Shown here in pieces: positions 8,188-15,827 of a stretch of 29,344 nt of DNA (position 1 is its first letter; each line of letters starts with the position of its first letter). The notes beneath the pieces are model-generated. The model was given only the letters and a program-made list of their open reading frames with translations, was not told the DNA's origin and did no database searches. A program made the position numbers and the translations under genes. Origin of the DNA: BRH-c25 sp964574195 (GTDB lineage Bacteria; Bacillota; Clostridia; Lutisporales; Lutisporaceae); NCBI GenBank assembly GCA_964574195.1, contig CAZNMO010000034.1, positions 1 through 29,344 of the forward strand, in the 5' to 3' direction.

Positions 8188-9609
8188 TATCATATTCTGA
8201 TACAACCTCTTATATTCCATAGCAGACTTTCTCCAGCTGAAATCCATCTTCATTGCATTTTTACGCAGCTCCAGCCAGGATTCCTTGTTGTAATGCTCAA
8301 GTGCTGTTTTGATGGCTGCAAGCATATGCTGGGGTGCATAGTGCTCGAAGGTAAATCCGTTTCCTTCTCCGATATTGTCATTGTATGCCACTACTGTTTC
8401 TTTCAGCCCCCCGGTTGCCCTTACTATCGGAATACTTCCATATCTGAGGGATATCAACTGCCCTACCCCACAGGGTTCGAAAATGGAAGGCTTCAGATAA
8501 AAATCAGATGCTGCATATACCCTTCTTTCAAGCATCTCATCATTTACCAGGTTGACGGAGAGCTTTTCAGGATATCTGCCTTCATACTCCCGCAACAGCG
8601 ATTCATAATAGGCGTCACCCTGCCCCAATACAACCAGCTGCACATTCATAGCAAGGATATCCTCAAGGGCGTTTACGATCAGATCGAGGCCTTTTTGACG
8701 GATCAGCTTGCTGATCACTGCGATCATCGGTATGTCCTCGTTGACCGACAAACTGAGCAGTTCCTGCAGTCTGACCTTGTTGACGACCTTTTTCTCAAGG
8801 CTTTTGGAATCATAGTTTTCAAATATCTGCCTGTCTGTCTTGGGATTCAGATTGTCATAATCTATACCGTTCAATATTCCAAAGAGTCTGTCCTTTTTCA
8901 TCCTGAGGACATTATCAAGTTTTTCCCCAAAGAATGGAGTCTGTATCTCCTCTTTATATACATTACTGACTGTAGTTATGGCATCTGCATAATTGAGTCC
9001 GCCTTTCACAAAGCTTACTCCTCCGAAGAATTCTACGGAATCGACATTAAAATATTCCTCTCCCAGATTCAAGAGTTCTCCCAGGATCTCCTTGGGAAAT
9101 ATGCCCTGATATTTCAGGTTGTGTATGGTAAACACTGTCTTAACATCCTTGTAAAGTAGAGAATCTCCATAATGAGCCTTCATAAGCAGGCTGACCATGC
9201 CGGTCTGCCAGTCATGGCAGTGGAGTATTTCAGGCTTGAAATCCAGATACTGCACCGCTTCCAATGCCGCCCTGCAGAAGAAGGCATACCTTTCAGCCTC
9301 GTCATAGAAGCCATACATCCCCTGGCGTTTGAAGTAATATTCGTTGTCTATAAAGTAGAAGGACATCCCTTCATATTTGAGCTCCTCCACTCCGCAGTAT
9401 TGGTTTCGCCAGCCCACAGGAACGTTGAAAATGCTTTTGCATGACATCTTATCCCTGAAAAAAGATGGAATATCTCCATACTTGGGAATCATGACCCTTG
9501 CGTCAATTCCAAGCTTGTGAAGCTCCCTGCATAATGAAAATATCTCATTTCCAAGGCCTCCCGACTTGATAAATGGAAATGCCTCTGAAGCAATAAAAAG
9601 AACCTTCAT
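8185..9609 (-). CDS. glgA: Glycogen synthase (ADP-glucose, GT5)
   Basis: Transfers glucose from ADP-glucose to the growing alpha-1,4-glucan. The GT-B fold shows an N-terminal MKVLFIASEAFPFIKSGGLG with the substrate-binding KSGGL at residues 15-19. The C-terminal nucleotide-binding lobe has PSIFEPCGVGQLISLRYG and the ATGGLKETV motif. I place the start at ATG 9607-9609 because a GGGGGTGG site lies just upstream and the KxGGL lysine then falls at position 15, as in other GlgA proteins. An in-frame TTG at 9622-9624 sits inside that ribosome binding site and is unlikely. The result is 474 residues, normal length. It follows glgD by 54 bp and ends at a terminator. The usual GGLADV is here GGLGNE, a modest variation. 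Confidence 0.94.
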   Translation of the reverse strand: MKVLFIASEAFPFIKSGGLGNEIFSLCRELHKLGIDARVMIPKYGDIPSFFRDKMSCKSIFNVPVGWRNQYCGVEELKYEGMSFYFIDNEYYFKRQGMYGFYDEAERYAFFCRAALEAVQYLDFKPEILHCHDWQTGMVSLLMKAHYGDSLLYKDVKTVFTIHNLKYQGIFPKEILGELLNLGEEYFNVDSVEFFGGVSFVKGGLNYADAITTVSNVYKEEIQTPFFGEKLDNVLRMKKDRLFGILNGIDYDNLNPKTDRQIFENYDSKSLEKKVVNKVRLQELLSLSVNEDIPMIAVISKLIRQKGLDLIVNALEDILAMNVQLVVLGQGDAYYESLLREYEGRYPEKLSVNLVNDEMLERRVYAASDFYLKPSIFEPCGVGQLISLRYGSIPIVRATGGLKETVVAYNDNIGEGNGFTFEHYAPQHMLAAIKTALEHYNKESWLELRKNAMKMDFSWRKSAMEYKRLYQNMI

Positions 9610-9663
9610 AACATCCACCCCCAAAAGTAAATTCTGACATAAGCCCTATCTCAACAGTTTCTA

Positions 9664-10782
9664 CTATATTATTGCTTTCTTCTCAATTATCGTCGGATGG
9701 CTCTCGTCTCCCTTAAGCTGCTTTTCACTGGTTATCCTCACACCCTTATCCAGTATGACATTTCTAATGAGTGAGTCTTCCTCCAAAAGGCAGTTCTGCA
9801 TTACAATACTGTTTTTGATGACTGCACCCTTTTTGATCCTCACACCTCTGAATATGATGCTGTTTTCAACCTGCCCATCAACTATACAGCCATTGGCGAC
9901 CAAGGAGTTCACGACCTTGGCATTAGGGGCATACTTTGTCGGTGGCTCATCCTTTACCTTGGTATATATGAGTCCGTTCTTGAAGAACAGCTCTCTGGAA
10001 ACAGAGAGATCCAGCAGCTGCATGCTGGCCTTGTAATAATTCCGGGTGCTGTTTATATAGGCCAGATAGCCTTGGAACTTATAGCCGAAAACCTTGAAAT
10101 TATCAAGGTTCTTGAGGACGGCATCCTTGAAGAAATCACAATCTCCCCTTGATACGCACGTATGCACGATATCCAGGAACAGGGACTTTTTCATTATGAA
10201 CATGTTCATGGAGACATTCCCTTCGTTCCTGTTCCCCATGTTGGTATCGACCCCCGTTACCCTTCCGCTTCCATCAACGGTCAGTATATTGCAATAACGG
10301 AAATCCTCACTGCTGTTTTCGGCGTATTTATATACCATGGTTATATCGGCTCCGGTCTCATTATGATATTTGATTGCATCGTTGTAGTTCAGATTGCATA
10401 TCATATTGCTGCCGGTGAGTATCACATTGCTCTGCTTGCTCAGATGGATGTAATCGATGTGATTCTTGAAGTTCTCAATATTTCCCCGAGAAATTCCCAG
10501 AGTATAGTAGTCGAACATGGGAGTCATTATGAACATCCCATCGTTTTTCCTGTCCAGATCCCAGGCCTTTCCCGTTCCGAGATGATCCAGCAGGGACCGG
10601 TATTTGTTCTGCGTGAATATGCTTATATTCTGAACCCCGGCATTGACCAGGTTGGAAAGAGCAAAGTCTATTACTCTGTATCTGCCTGCAAATGGTATCG
10701 AAGCTATGGGCCTGTGGTATGTAAGCTCCCTTATGATATCTTCTCTTTCGCACAGGTCAATGATCCCCATATAATCAAACAT
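9664..10782 (-). CDS. glgD: Glucose-1-phosphate adenylyltransferase regulatory-type subunit GlgD
   Basis: A 372-residue relative of GlgC. It begins MFDYMGIIDLCERE and lacks the GGxGxRL nucleotide-binding loop seen in the neighbouring GlgC. It keeps FAGRYRVIDFALSN, the WDLDRKNDG region and a C-terminal left-handed beta-helix of hexapeptide repeats (about 290-372). This is the usual picture in Firmicutes, where GlgD is catalytically weak and raises GlgC activity in a heteromer that makes ADP-glucose. The start has a GGGAGGT site. It lies between glgC and glgA on the same strand; the 139-bp gap to glgC holds two inverted repeats. Confidence 0.93.
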   Translation of the reverse strand: MFDYMGIIDLCEREDIIRELTYHRPIASIPFAGRYRVIDFALSNLVNAGVQNISIFTQNKYRSLLDHLGTGKAWDLDRKNDGMFIMTPMFDYYTLGISRGNIENFKNHIDYIHLSKQSNVILTGSNMICNLNYNDAIKYHNETGADITMVYKYAENSSEDFRYCNILTVDGSGRVTGVDTNMGNRNEGNVSMNMFIMKKSLFLDIVHTCVSRGDCDFFKDAVLKNLDNFKVFGYKFQGYLAYINSTRNYYKASMQLLDLSVSRELFFKNGLIYTKVKDEPPTKYAPNAKVVNSLVANGCIVDGQVENSIIFRGVRIKKGAVIKNSIVMQNCLLEEDSLIRNVILDKGVRITSEKQLKGDESHPTIIEKKAII

Positions 10783-10810
10783 AATTCTACCTCCCTCAGT
10801 CTATTTTATA

Positions 10811-10851
10811 GTGCCTCGTAACGTATATCCCTTCTAGGGCGGGCGAGGCAC
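10811..10851 (-). repeat. Inverted repeat in the glgC-glgD spacer (outer 8-bp stem)
   Basis: GTGCCTCG at 10811-10818 pairs perfectly with CGAGGCAC at 10844-10851 around a 25-base loop. It lies just upstream of the glgD ribosome binding site on the transcript. There is no T-run, so it is not an intrinsic terminator. Confidence 0.6.
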
Positions 10852-10861
10852 CAAACAGCGG

Positions 10862-10915
10862 AAGTGCCTTTTTAACACCTGAAAAACGAGAAATTCGTTG
10901 TGTTAAAAAGCACTT
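10862..10915 (-). repeat. Long stem-loop just after glgC
   Basis: Arms at 10862-10878 and 10900-10915 pair over 16 bp with one bulged base (AAGTGC...TTAACAC against GTGTTAA...GCACTT). An inner AACGA/TCGTT helix extends the hairpin. It starts 6 bases after the glgC stop on the minus strand. No U-tract follows in that direction, so it may act in mRNA processing, 3'-end protection or attenuation rather than classic termination. That role is inference. Confidence 0.65.
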
Positions 10916-10921
10916 GATACA

Positions 10922-12076
10922 TCAGCCCTGTCGGACGGTACCCTCTGGTATCTGCTCATATTCTCCCACAAGGGAAATCGTTCCGGAGGTGCTGTCACCT
11001 ATCCTACAGCCGTTCTTGATGACGGATTCTGCTCCTATTATGGTTCGTTCAATCAAGACGTCGTCACCAATAGTAACCTTGGGCATTACCACTGTATCTG
11101 TGATCTTGGTTCCTTTTCCCACATAAACACCTGGGAACAAGACTGAGTTGGTCACTTCTCCGTATATGACACAGCCTTCACCTACCATGGAATTCTTGAT
11201 GACGGCCGTCTCTCCCGCATAGTGCGGAGGCCTGATGGGGTTTACGGAATATATCTTCCATTTCGGATCGAAAAGATTCAGTTGGTTATCCTCCTTCAAA
11301 AGGTCCATATTGGCCTCCCAGAGGCTTTCGATGGTGCCTACATCCTTCCAGTACCCTGAGAATGGATATGCATACAGCTTGATACCTGCCTCCAGCATAT
11401 TGGGTATTATATTCTTTCCGAAATCATTGCTGGAATTGGGGTCTGCCTCATCCTCCACAAGATACTTGCGAAGTATATCCCAATTGAATATATATATGCC
11501 CATTGATGCCAGGTTGCTTTTGGCGTTCTTGGGCTTTTCGTCAAATTCATAGATCCTGTTGTCTGGCTCTGTGTTCATGATTCCAAATCTGTTGGTCTCC
11601 TCCCAGGGAACCCCGATCACCGCAATAGTCGCCTCGGCATTCTTTTCCTTGTGGTACTCCAGCATCTCCGAATAATCCATCTTGTATATATGATCTCCAG
11701 AGAGGATCACTACATAATCCGGATTATGCATGTCTATGAAATTTATGTTCTGGTATATGGCATTGGCTGTTCCTTTATACCATTCCCCGCCCTTCTCCTT
11801 TACATAAGGAGGCAAAAGCGAAACTCCCCCATTCTTCCTGTCCAGATCCCAGGGGCTTCCAATACCTATATGTGAGTTCAGTACAAGCGGCTGATACTGC
11901 GTAAGCACACCAACGGTGTCGATTCCTGAATTTGAACAATTACTGAGTACAAAGTCAATTATCCTGTATTTCCCCCCATAGTACACTGCGGGTTTTGCAA
12001 TATTCTTGGTAAGCAGTGTGAGCCTGCTTCCTTGCCCGCCGGCCAGGATCATGGCAATCCATTGTTTCTTTCTCAT
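10922..12076 (-). CDS. glgC: Glucose-1-phosphate adenylyltransferase catalytic subunit
   Basis: A 384-residue enzyme that makes ADP-glucose from glucose-1-phosphate and ATP, the committed step of glycogen synthesis. The N-terminal MILAGGQGSRL loop, KPAVYYGGKYRIIDF, WDLDRKNGGV and the SGDHIYKMDY metal/substrate region are intact. A C-terminal beta-helix of hexapeptide repeats (about 290-370) is typical and forms the oligomer and allosteric interface. The ATG at 12074-12076 has an AGGAGGGG site upstream; a nearer ATG at 12078-12080 is out of frame. It follows glgB by 77 bp on the same strand. Confidence 0.95.
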   Translation of the reverse strand: MRKKQWIAMILAGGQGSRLTLLTKNIAKPAVYYGGKYRIIDFVLSNCSNSGIDTVGVLTQYQPLVLNSHIGIGSPWDLDRKNGGVSLLPPYVKEKGGEWYKGTANAIYQNINFIDMHNPDYVVILSGDHIYKMDYSEMLEYHKEKNAEATIAVIGVPWEETNRFGIMNTEPDNRIYEFDEKPKNAKSNLASMGIYIFNWDILRKYLVEDEADPNSSNDFGKNIIPNMLEAGIKLYAYPFSGYWKDVGTIESLWEANMDLLKEDNQLNLFDPKWKIYSVNPIRPPHYAGETAVIKNSMVGEGCVIYGEVTNSVLFPGVYVGKGTKITDTVVMPKVTIGDDVLIERTIIGAESVIKNGCRIGDSTSGTISLVGEYEQIPEGTVRQG

Positions 12077-12153
12077 GCATACCCCTCCTTTATTTGTATA
12101 ATAAAAATAAACCTATCTTTCCTATTATTAATGTATATGCAGGAATCTGTCCT

Positions 12154-14109
12154 TTAATCCTTAATGGCTTGAAGCTCTTTCCGGGACTCCACAGCCTCAT
12201 CCAGCGCAAGCTCCGGAAGATTTAACGGTTTGAAATATACTACTGCCAGAGGTGGAACCGATATTTCAATTGAAAAAGGCTGGTTCTGCCATTTATGGTC
12301 TTGAGCCTCCAAGGCATTTTCATTCCTCCTGTCTGAACCGCCATAAGCCTTAAGGTCGCTGTTCAGTATCTCCTTGTATTCGCACATATAAGGCACACCG
12401 ATCCTGTAGTGCTCATATACAACAGGTGTAAAATTGCAGATGGTTATCAGAGTATCCTTTATTTTTTTGCCTCTACGCATAAAAACAATTATGCTCTGGC
12501 TGAAATTATTTGGGTCTATCCATTCAAAGCCTTCAAATACGTGGTCCTTTTCCCAAAGCGCCGGCTCCTCCATGTATATACGGCTGAGGTCACTTACATA
12601 ATCCTTCATTCTTCCATGCATGTCATAGTCGAGAAGCAGCCAGTCCAAGCCTGAATCGTATTTCCACTCTATGAACTGACCGAATTCCCCGCCCATAAAT
12701 ATCAGTTTCTTTCCGGGATGAGCCGCCATATAACCCAGGTATACCCTAAGGTTGGCAAACTTCTGCCAATAGTCTCCGGGCATCTTGTCCAGAAGGGATT
12801 TTTTCCCATGAACGACCTCATCGTGTGAAAGTGGAAGGATATAGTTCTCGGTATATGCATACATAAGTGAAAAGGTGACCAGATTGTGATGCCATTTCCT
12901 GTGTATCGGGTCCATAGACATATATTTAAGGGTATCATTCATCCAGCCCATATTCCATTTATAATTGAAGCCCAGCCCCCCAAGGTAGGTGGGAGCCGTT
13001 ACCAACGGCCAGGTCGTGGATTCCTCGGCTATCATGAGCACATGTGGGTAATATTCGAAAACGACCCTATTCAGCTTTCTTATGAAATCCACAGCCTCTA
13101 AATTTTCCCTGCCCCCAAATTTATTTGGAGCCCATTCTCCGGCTTTTCTCTCATAGTCGAGATATAACATGCTGGCTACCGCATCAACTCTCAGTCCGTC
13201 GATATGGTATAGCTCAAACCAGAATATTGCATTGGATATCAGGAAACTCTGGACCTCCGGTTTTCCCAGGTCAAAATGGCAGGTCCCCCAGCCATGATTT
13301 TCTCCCTTTCTGGGATCGCTATATTCGAATAGTGTAGTTCCGTCAAAAAGCCTAAGACCGTTATCATCCTTACAAAAATGCCCGGGAACCCAGTCGAGTA
13401 TTACTCCGATCCCCTCCCTGTGACACTTGTCCACCAGGTACATAAGGTCGTTTGGAGAACCGTACCTGCTTGTAGCAGAATAATACCCCGTAGCCTGGTA
13501 ACCCCAGGAACCATCAAAGGGATGCTCTGCAAGAGGCATCAGCTCAATATGTGTATAGCCCATAGCCCTGACATAGGGTACCAGCTCATCAGCAAGCTCC
13601 CGGTAGGAGTAATATTCCCCATCAGCCTTCTGCTTCCACGAGCCTGCGTGGACTTCATAAATGTTTATAGGGCTCTCATAAACATTTGTCTCCCTGCGCT
13701 TATCCAGCCACAGAGCATCCCCCCATTGAAAACCGCCAAAGGAGAACAGCTTTGATGCCTTGCCCGGCCTTAGCTCTGAAAAGAAAGCGTATGGGTCGGA
13801 CTTGGCTGTTATTCTCCCGTCAGCTGTATGAATCTCATATTTATACATATCCCATTGTTTTATGCCTTCAACAAAGATCGACCATATGCCCGACTCTTCA
13901 TCTCTGACCATTGGGTCTTTCCCGCTCTTCCATTCATTAAAGTCGCCAATAAGGTCGACTTTGACTGCATTGGGTGCCCATAATCTGAATACTGCACCGT
14001 TTACACCGTCAATAGAAGTTAAGTGGGCTCCAAAAAAATCATAGCTCCTGTAGTGGTTCCCCTCTCTGAAAAGGTAGGCATCATAGGAGCTAAGGGTCTG
14101 CCCGCTCAT
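12154..14109 (-). CDS. glgB: 1,4-alpha-glucan branching enzyme (GH13)
   Basis: Creates alpha-1,6 branches in glycogen. Domains in order: an N-terminal CBM48-like module (about 40-120), a catalytic barrel from INIYEVHAGSW, and a C-terminal beta domain. Conserved regions are present: WGYQATGYYS, GVILDWVPGHF, GLRVDAVASM with the nucleophile Asp near 309, MIAEEST with the acid Glu near 362, and PLSHDEVVHGK. Two in-frame ATGs occur. The outer one (14113-14115) directly abuts the GGGAGGGG site, while the inner one (14107-14109) has proper spacing, so I use the inner start (651 residues). It lies 37 bp after the capA-like gene. About 650 residues matches the shorter Firmicutes GlgB form. Confidence 0.94.
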   Translation of the reverse strand: MSGQTLSSYDAYLFREGNHYRSYDFFGAHLTSIDGVNGAVFRLWAPNAVKVDLIGDFNEWKSGKDPMVRDEESGIWSIFVEGIKQWDMYKYEIHTADGRITAKSDPYAFFSELRPGKASKLFSFGGFQWGDALWLDKRRETNVYESPINIYEVHAGSWKQKADGEYYSYRELADELVPYVRAMGYTHIELMPLAEHPFDGSWGYQATGYYSATSRYGSPNDLMYLVDKCHREGIGVILDWVPGHFCKDDNGLRLFDGTTLFEYSDPRKGENHGWGTCHFDLGKPEVQSFLISNAIFWFELYHIDGLRVDAVASMLYLDYERKAGEWAPNKFGGRENLEAVDFIRKLNRVVFEYYPHVLMIAEESTTWPLVTAPTYLGGLGFNYKWNMGWMNDTLKYMSMDPIHRKWHHNLVTFSLMYAYTENYILPLSHDEVVHGKKSLLDKMPGDYWQKFANLRVYLGYMAAHPGKKLIFMGGEFGQFIEWKYDSGLDWLLLDYDMHGRMKDYVSDLSRIYMEEPALWEKDHVFEGFEWIDPNNFSQSIIVFMRRGKKIKDTLITICNFTPVVYEHYRIGVPYMCEYKEILNSDLKAYGGSDRRNENALEAQDHKWQNQPFSIEISVPPLAVVYFKPLNLPELALDEAVESRKELQAIKD

Positions 14110-14146
14110 TCGCATCCCCTCCCTGCATTAAATACGATCATTTCAT

Positions 14147-15217
14147 TTAAAACTTGATATTTATATTCATCTTATTGAGATTATCCAGGTAAGCCCTTCT
14201 CTGAGTCTCATCCATGGGAAAAGGCCTCCCATACTTAATGATACCGGGCACCGCCTCTACGGTTTTTATGCTTCCGCTTTTGTCAAATCTGGCAGTTGCC
14301 AGTATCGTCCTGTTTGATATCTCAGCGTAGGAGGTAGTAAAAATAAAATTCCCCAGACTGTACATGATCAGTTTGTCTTTATATAATTCAAAGCTCTGGA
14401 CCACATGCGGATGGTGCCCCATAACCACATCGGCGCCGGCATCGACCAGCTTGTGAGCAAGCTCAGTCTCCTGCTTCCTTACGGCTGTAGACCCTTCCTT
14501 CCCCCAGTGGACCGAAACCACGAGAACATCACATCTTGAATCAAGGTTGGCGACTGCACTCAACACCTCTGCCTCATGGACCTTATATGCTCCAATTATC
14601 CCAGGTCTTTTTTCAGTCGCATACCAATCCACACTTGGTACTACTCCTGTAAAGGCTATGAAACCTATGTCCAGGCCCTTTCTCTCAAAAACAACTCCTT
14701 CAATTGCCTCTTTTTTGTTGTGTCCCCCTCCCCCATAGCTTATGCCTTTATCCTTCAGATACCTCATGGAATCTATAAAGGCTGAGCGCCCGTAATCCAG
14801 TGAATGGTTGTTTGCCAGGCTCATTGCTGTAAAATTGTATTTTTTCATGAAATCTGCCAGCTGTGGATTGCTTCTGAAGGTGTGCTCCTTATCCAATATA
14901 GGCTGTCCGCTATTGCTGAGAGCTGTTTCCAAATTCCCGAAAACAACGTCACTGCTCTTGAGATATTTCTCATAGCCCTGGAAAACATAATCCGCGCCCT
15001 TTGATTTGATAAAGCCCGCAACAGATTTATCGAACATCATATCCCCCGCAAAGGAAAGCACCAGCTCCTGCTCCCCCTGCCCCGCTGTCGGTTGCGCCGT
15101 GCTTAATTGCGGCTCCTCCTGAGTTGTACTGCCATTGTCACTATTACTTTCCGAACCTGAACATCCTATGACAAGTATTAAAATCACTACTGCCACTATT
15201 ACTGAAAACTTTCTCAT
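14147..15217 (-). CDS. CapA/PgsA-type metallophosphatase-fold lipoprotein
   Basis: A 356-residue predicted lipoprotein: an N-terminal hydrophobic helix ends in the lipobox LVIGC (cysteine 19), followed by a Ser/Thr/Gln-rich linker to about residue 45. The rest is a CapA (poly-gamma-glutamate synthesis) domain with its motifs: LSFAGDMMFD, GNLETALS, LANNHSLDYG, VSVHWGKEG, GHHPHVVQ and YSLGNFIF. These Asp, Asn and His residues form the metal site of the calcineurin-like fold. CapA proteins act at the outer face of the membrane in polyglutamate capsule systems, but no capB or capC is here, so the substrate is open. It follows the DUF1232 gene by 8 bp and precedes glgB by 37 bp. The ribosome binding site TAGGTG overlaps the upstream stop. 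Confidence 0.85.
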   Translation of the reverse strand: MRKFSVIVAVVILILVIGCSGSESNSDNGSTTQEEPQLSTAQPTAGQGEQELVLSFAGDMMFDKSVAGFIKSKGADYVFQGYEKYLKSSDVVFGNLETALSNSGQPILDKEHTFRSNPQLADFMKKYNFTAMSLANNHSLDYGRSAFIDSMRYLKDKGISYGGGGHNKKEAIEGVVFERKGLDIGFIAFTGVVPSVDWYATEKRPGIIGAYKVHEAEVLSAVANLDSRCDVLVVSVHWGKEGSTAVRKQETELAHKLVDAGADVVMGHHPHVVQSFELYKDKLIMYSLGNFIFTTSYAEISNRTILATARFDKSGSIKTVEAVPGIIKYGRPFPMDETQRRAYLDNLNKMNINIKF

Positions 15218-15225
15218 ATTTTCAC

Positions 15226-15534
15226 CTACTGTTCATTCCTGTCCCTGTTTTGGAACGGTATTACTCTTGCTTTCTTAATTTTCTCATCCGGCTTCCTGCT
15301 GATATATTCATCCAGCTCTGACTTTACTGCGATCCAGATGAAGGTGATGACTGTGATATCATCAAGTATTCCAAGTCCTATTATAAAATCCGGCACTATG
15401 TCTGCAGGGAAGATCAGATATAGCAGGCTTCCTATTATAAGCAGCTTTTTGAACACAGGTACATCTCTATCCTTCAAATATTGGATCGTAAGCTTTATTC
15501 TTTTCAACATAATATCTATGCCGCTCCCTATCAT
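15226..15534 (-). CDS. DUF1232 (YkvA-like) small membrane protein
   Basis: A 102-residue protein with the DUF1232 signature: hydrophobic helix LLIIGSLLYLIFPADIVPDF, then GLGILDDITVITFIW, and a charged C-terminus. The family is common and its function is unknown. Two starts are possible. The outer ATG at 15534 has no clear ribosome binding site. The inner ATG at 15510 (MLKRIK) has a GGGAG about 13 bases upstream, longer than ideal. It is the first gene of the leftward group that continues into capA-like and glgB; a link with glycogen metabolism is only positional. Confidence 0.75.
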   Translation of the reverse strand: MIGSGIDIMLKRIKLTIQYLKDRDVPVFKKLLIIGSLLYLIFPADIVPDFIIGLGILDDITVITFIWIAVKSELDEYISRKPDEKIKKARVIPFQNRDRNEQ

Positions 15535-15646
15535 TATTACTCTGAATGCTTCTCTTCATGTACTGCCAATCCTATTATTAATAAATTCGACTAATGTTAT
15601 GTATTTCCTGCATATACGAAATATTCTGAAGATAGAAAATTATAAC

Positions 15647-15675
15647 TTCACATATTCTGGTTGCTGTAGTATAAT
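15647..15675 (+). promoter_or_regulatory. Sigma-A promoter of the riboswitch/LysM gene
   Basis: TTCACA (15647-15652, 5 of 6 matches to -35) and TATAAT (15670-15675, perfect) are separated by 17 bp. Transcription should start near 15682, giving a leader of about 146 bases that contains the riboswitch. Confidence 0.8.
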
Positions 15676-15693
15676 GTAGTAGATAATAAATCA

Positions 15694-15820
15694 GGCTGAA
15701 TTCTACGTATAGAAGCGGGGGACATCCCTATGGGGTGAATAGCATGGTAGATCATTCTCATGCTTAGGGCAACTCTCAACCCGAATCCGACAACTAACCT
15801 CGTAAGCCGTCTGAGAGGAG
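15694..15820 (+). promoter_or_regulatory. c-di-AMP riboswitch (ydaO/yuaA class)
   Basis: Recognised by the conserved blocks of the ydaO class: GAAGCGGGGGA (15712-15722), GGGGTGAAT (15732-15740), TTAGGGCAACTCT (15764-15776) and CCGAATCCGAC...CTAACCTCGTAAGC. The closing helix can form from GGCT (15694-15697) with AGCC (15805-15808) and TACG (15704-15707) with CGTA (15801-15804). This class binds cyclic di-AMP and often controls cell-wall hydrolase and potassium or osmolyte genes; here the gene is a LysM protein. No terminator lies between aptamer and start. The ribosome binding site (15814-15820) begins 5 bases after the aptamer, and TGAGAG (15812-15817) can pair with CTCTCA (15773-15778), suggesting control of translation. 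Confidence 0.88.
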
Positions 15821-15827
15821 AAATCCA

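Noticed and set aside
8119..9159. A 346-codon open frame on the plus strand opposite glgA
   Set aside because: It lies wholly over glgP's leader and glgA, has no ribosome binding site and no recognisable motif; it is a shadow of glgA codon bias.
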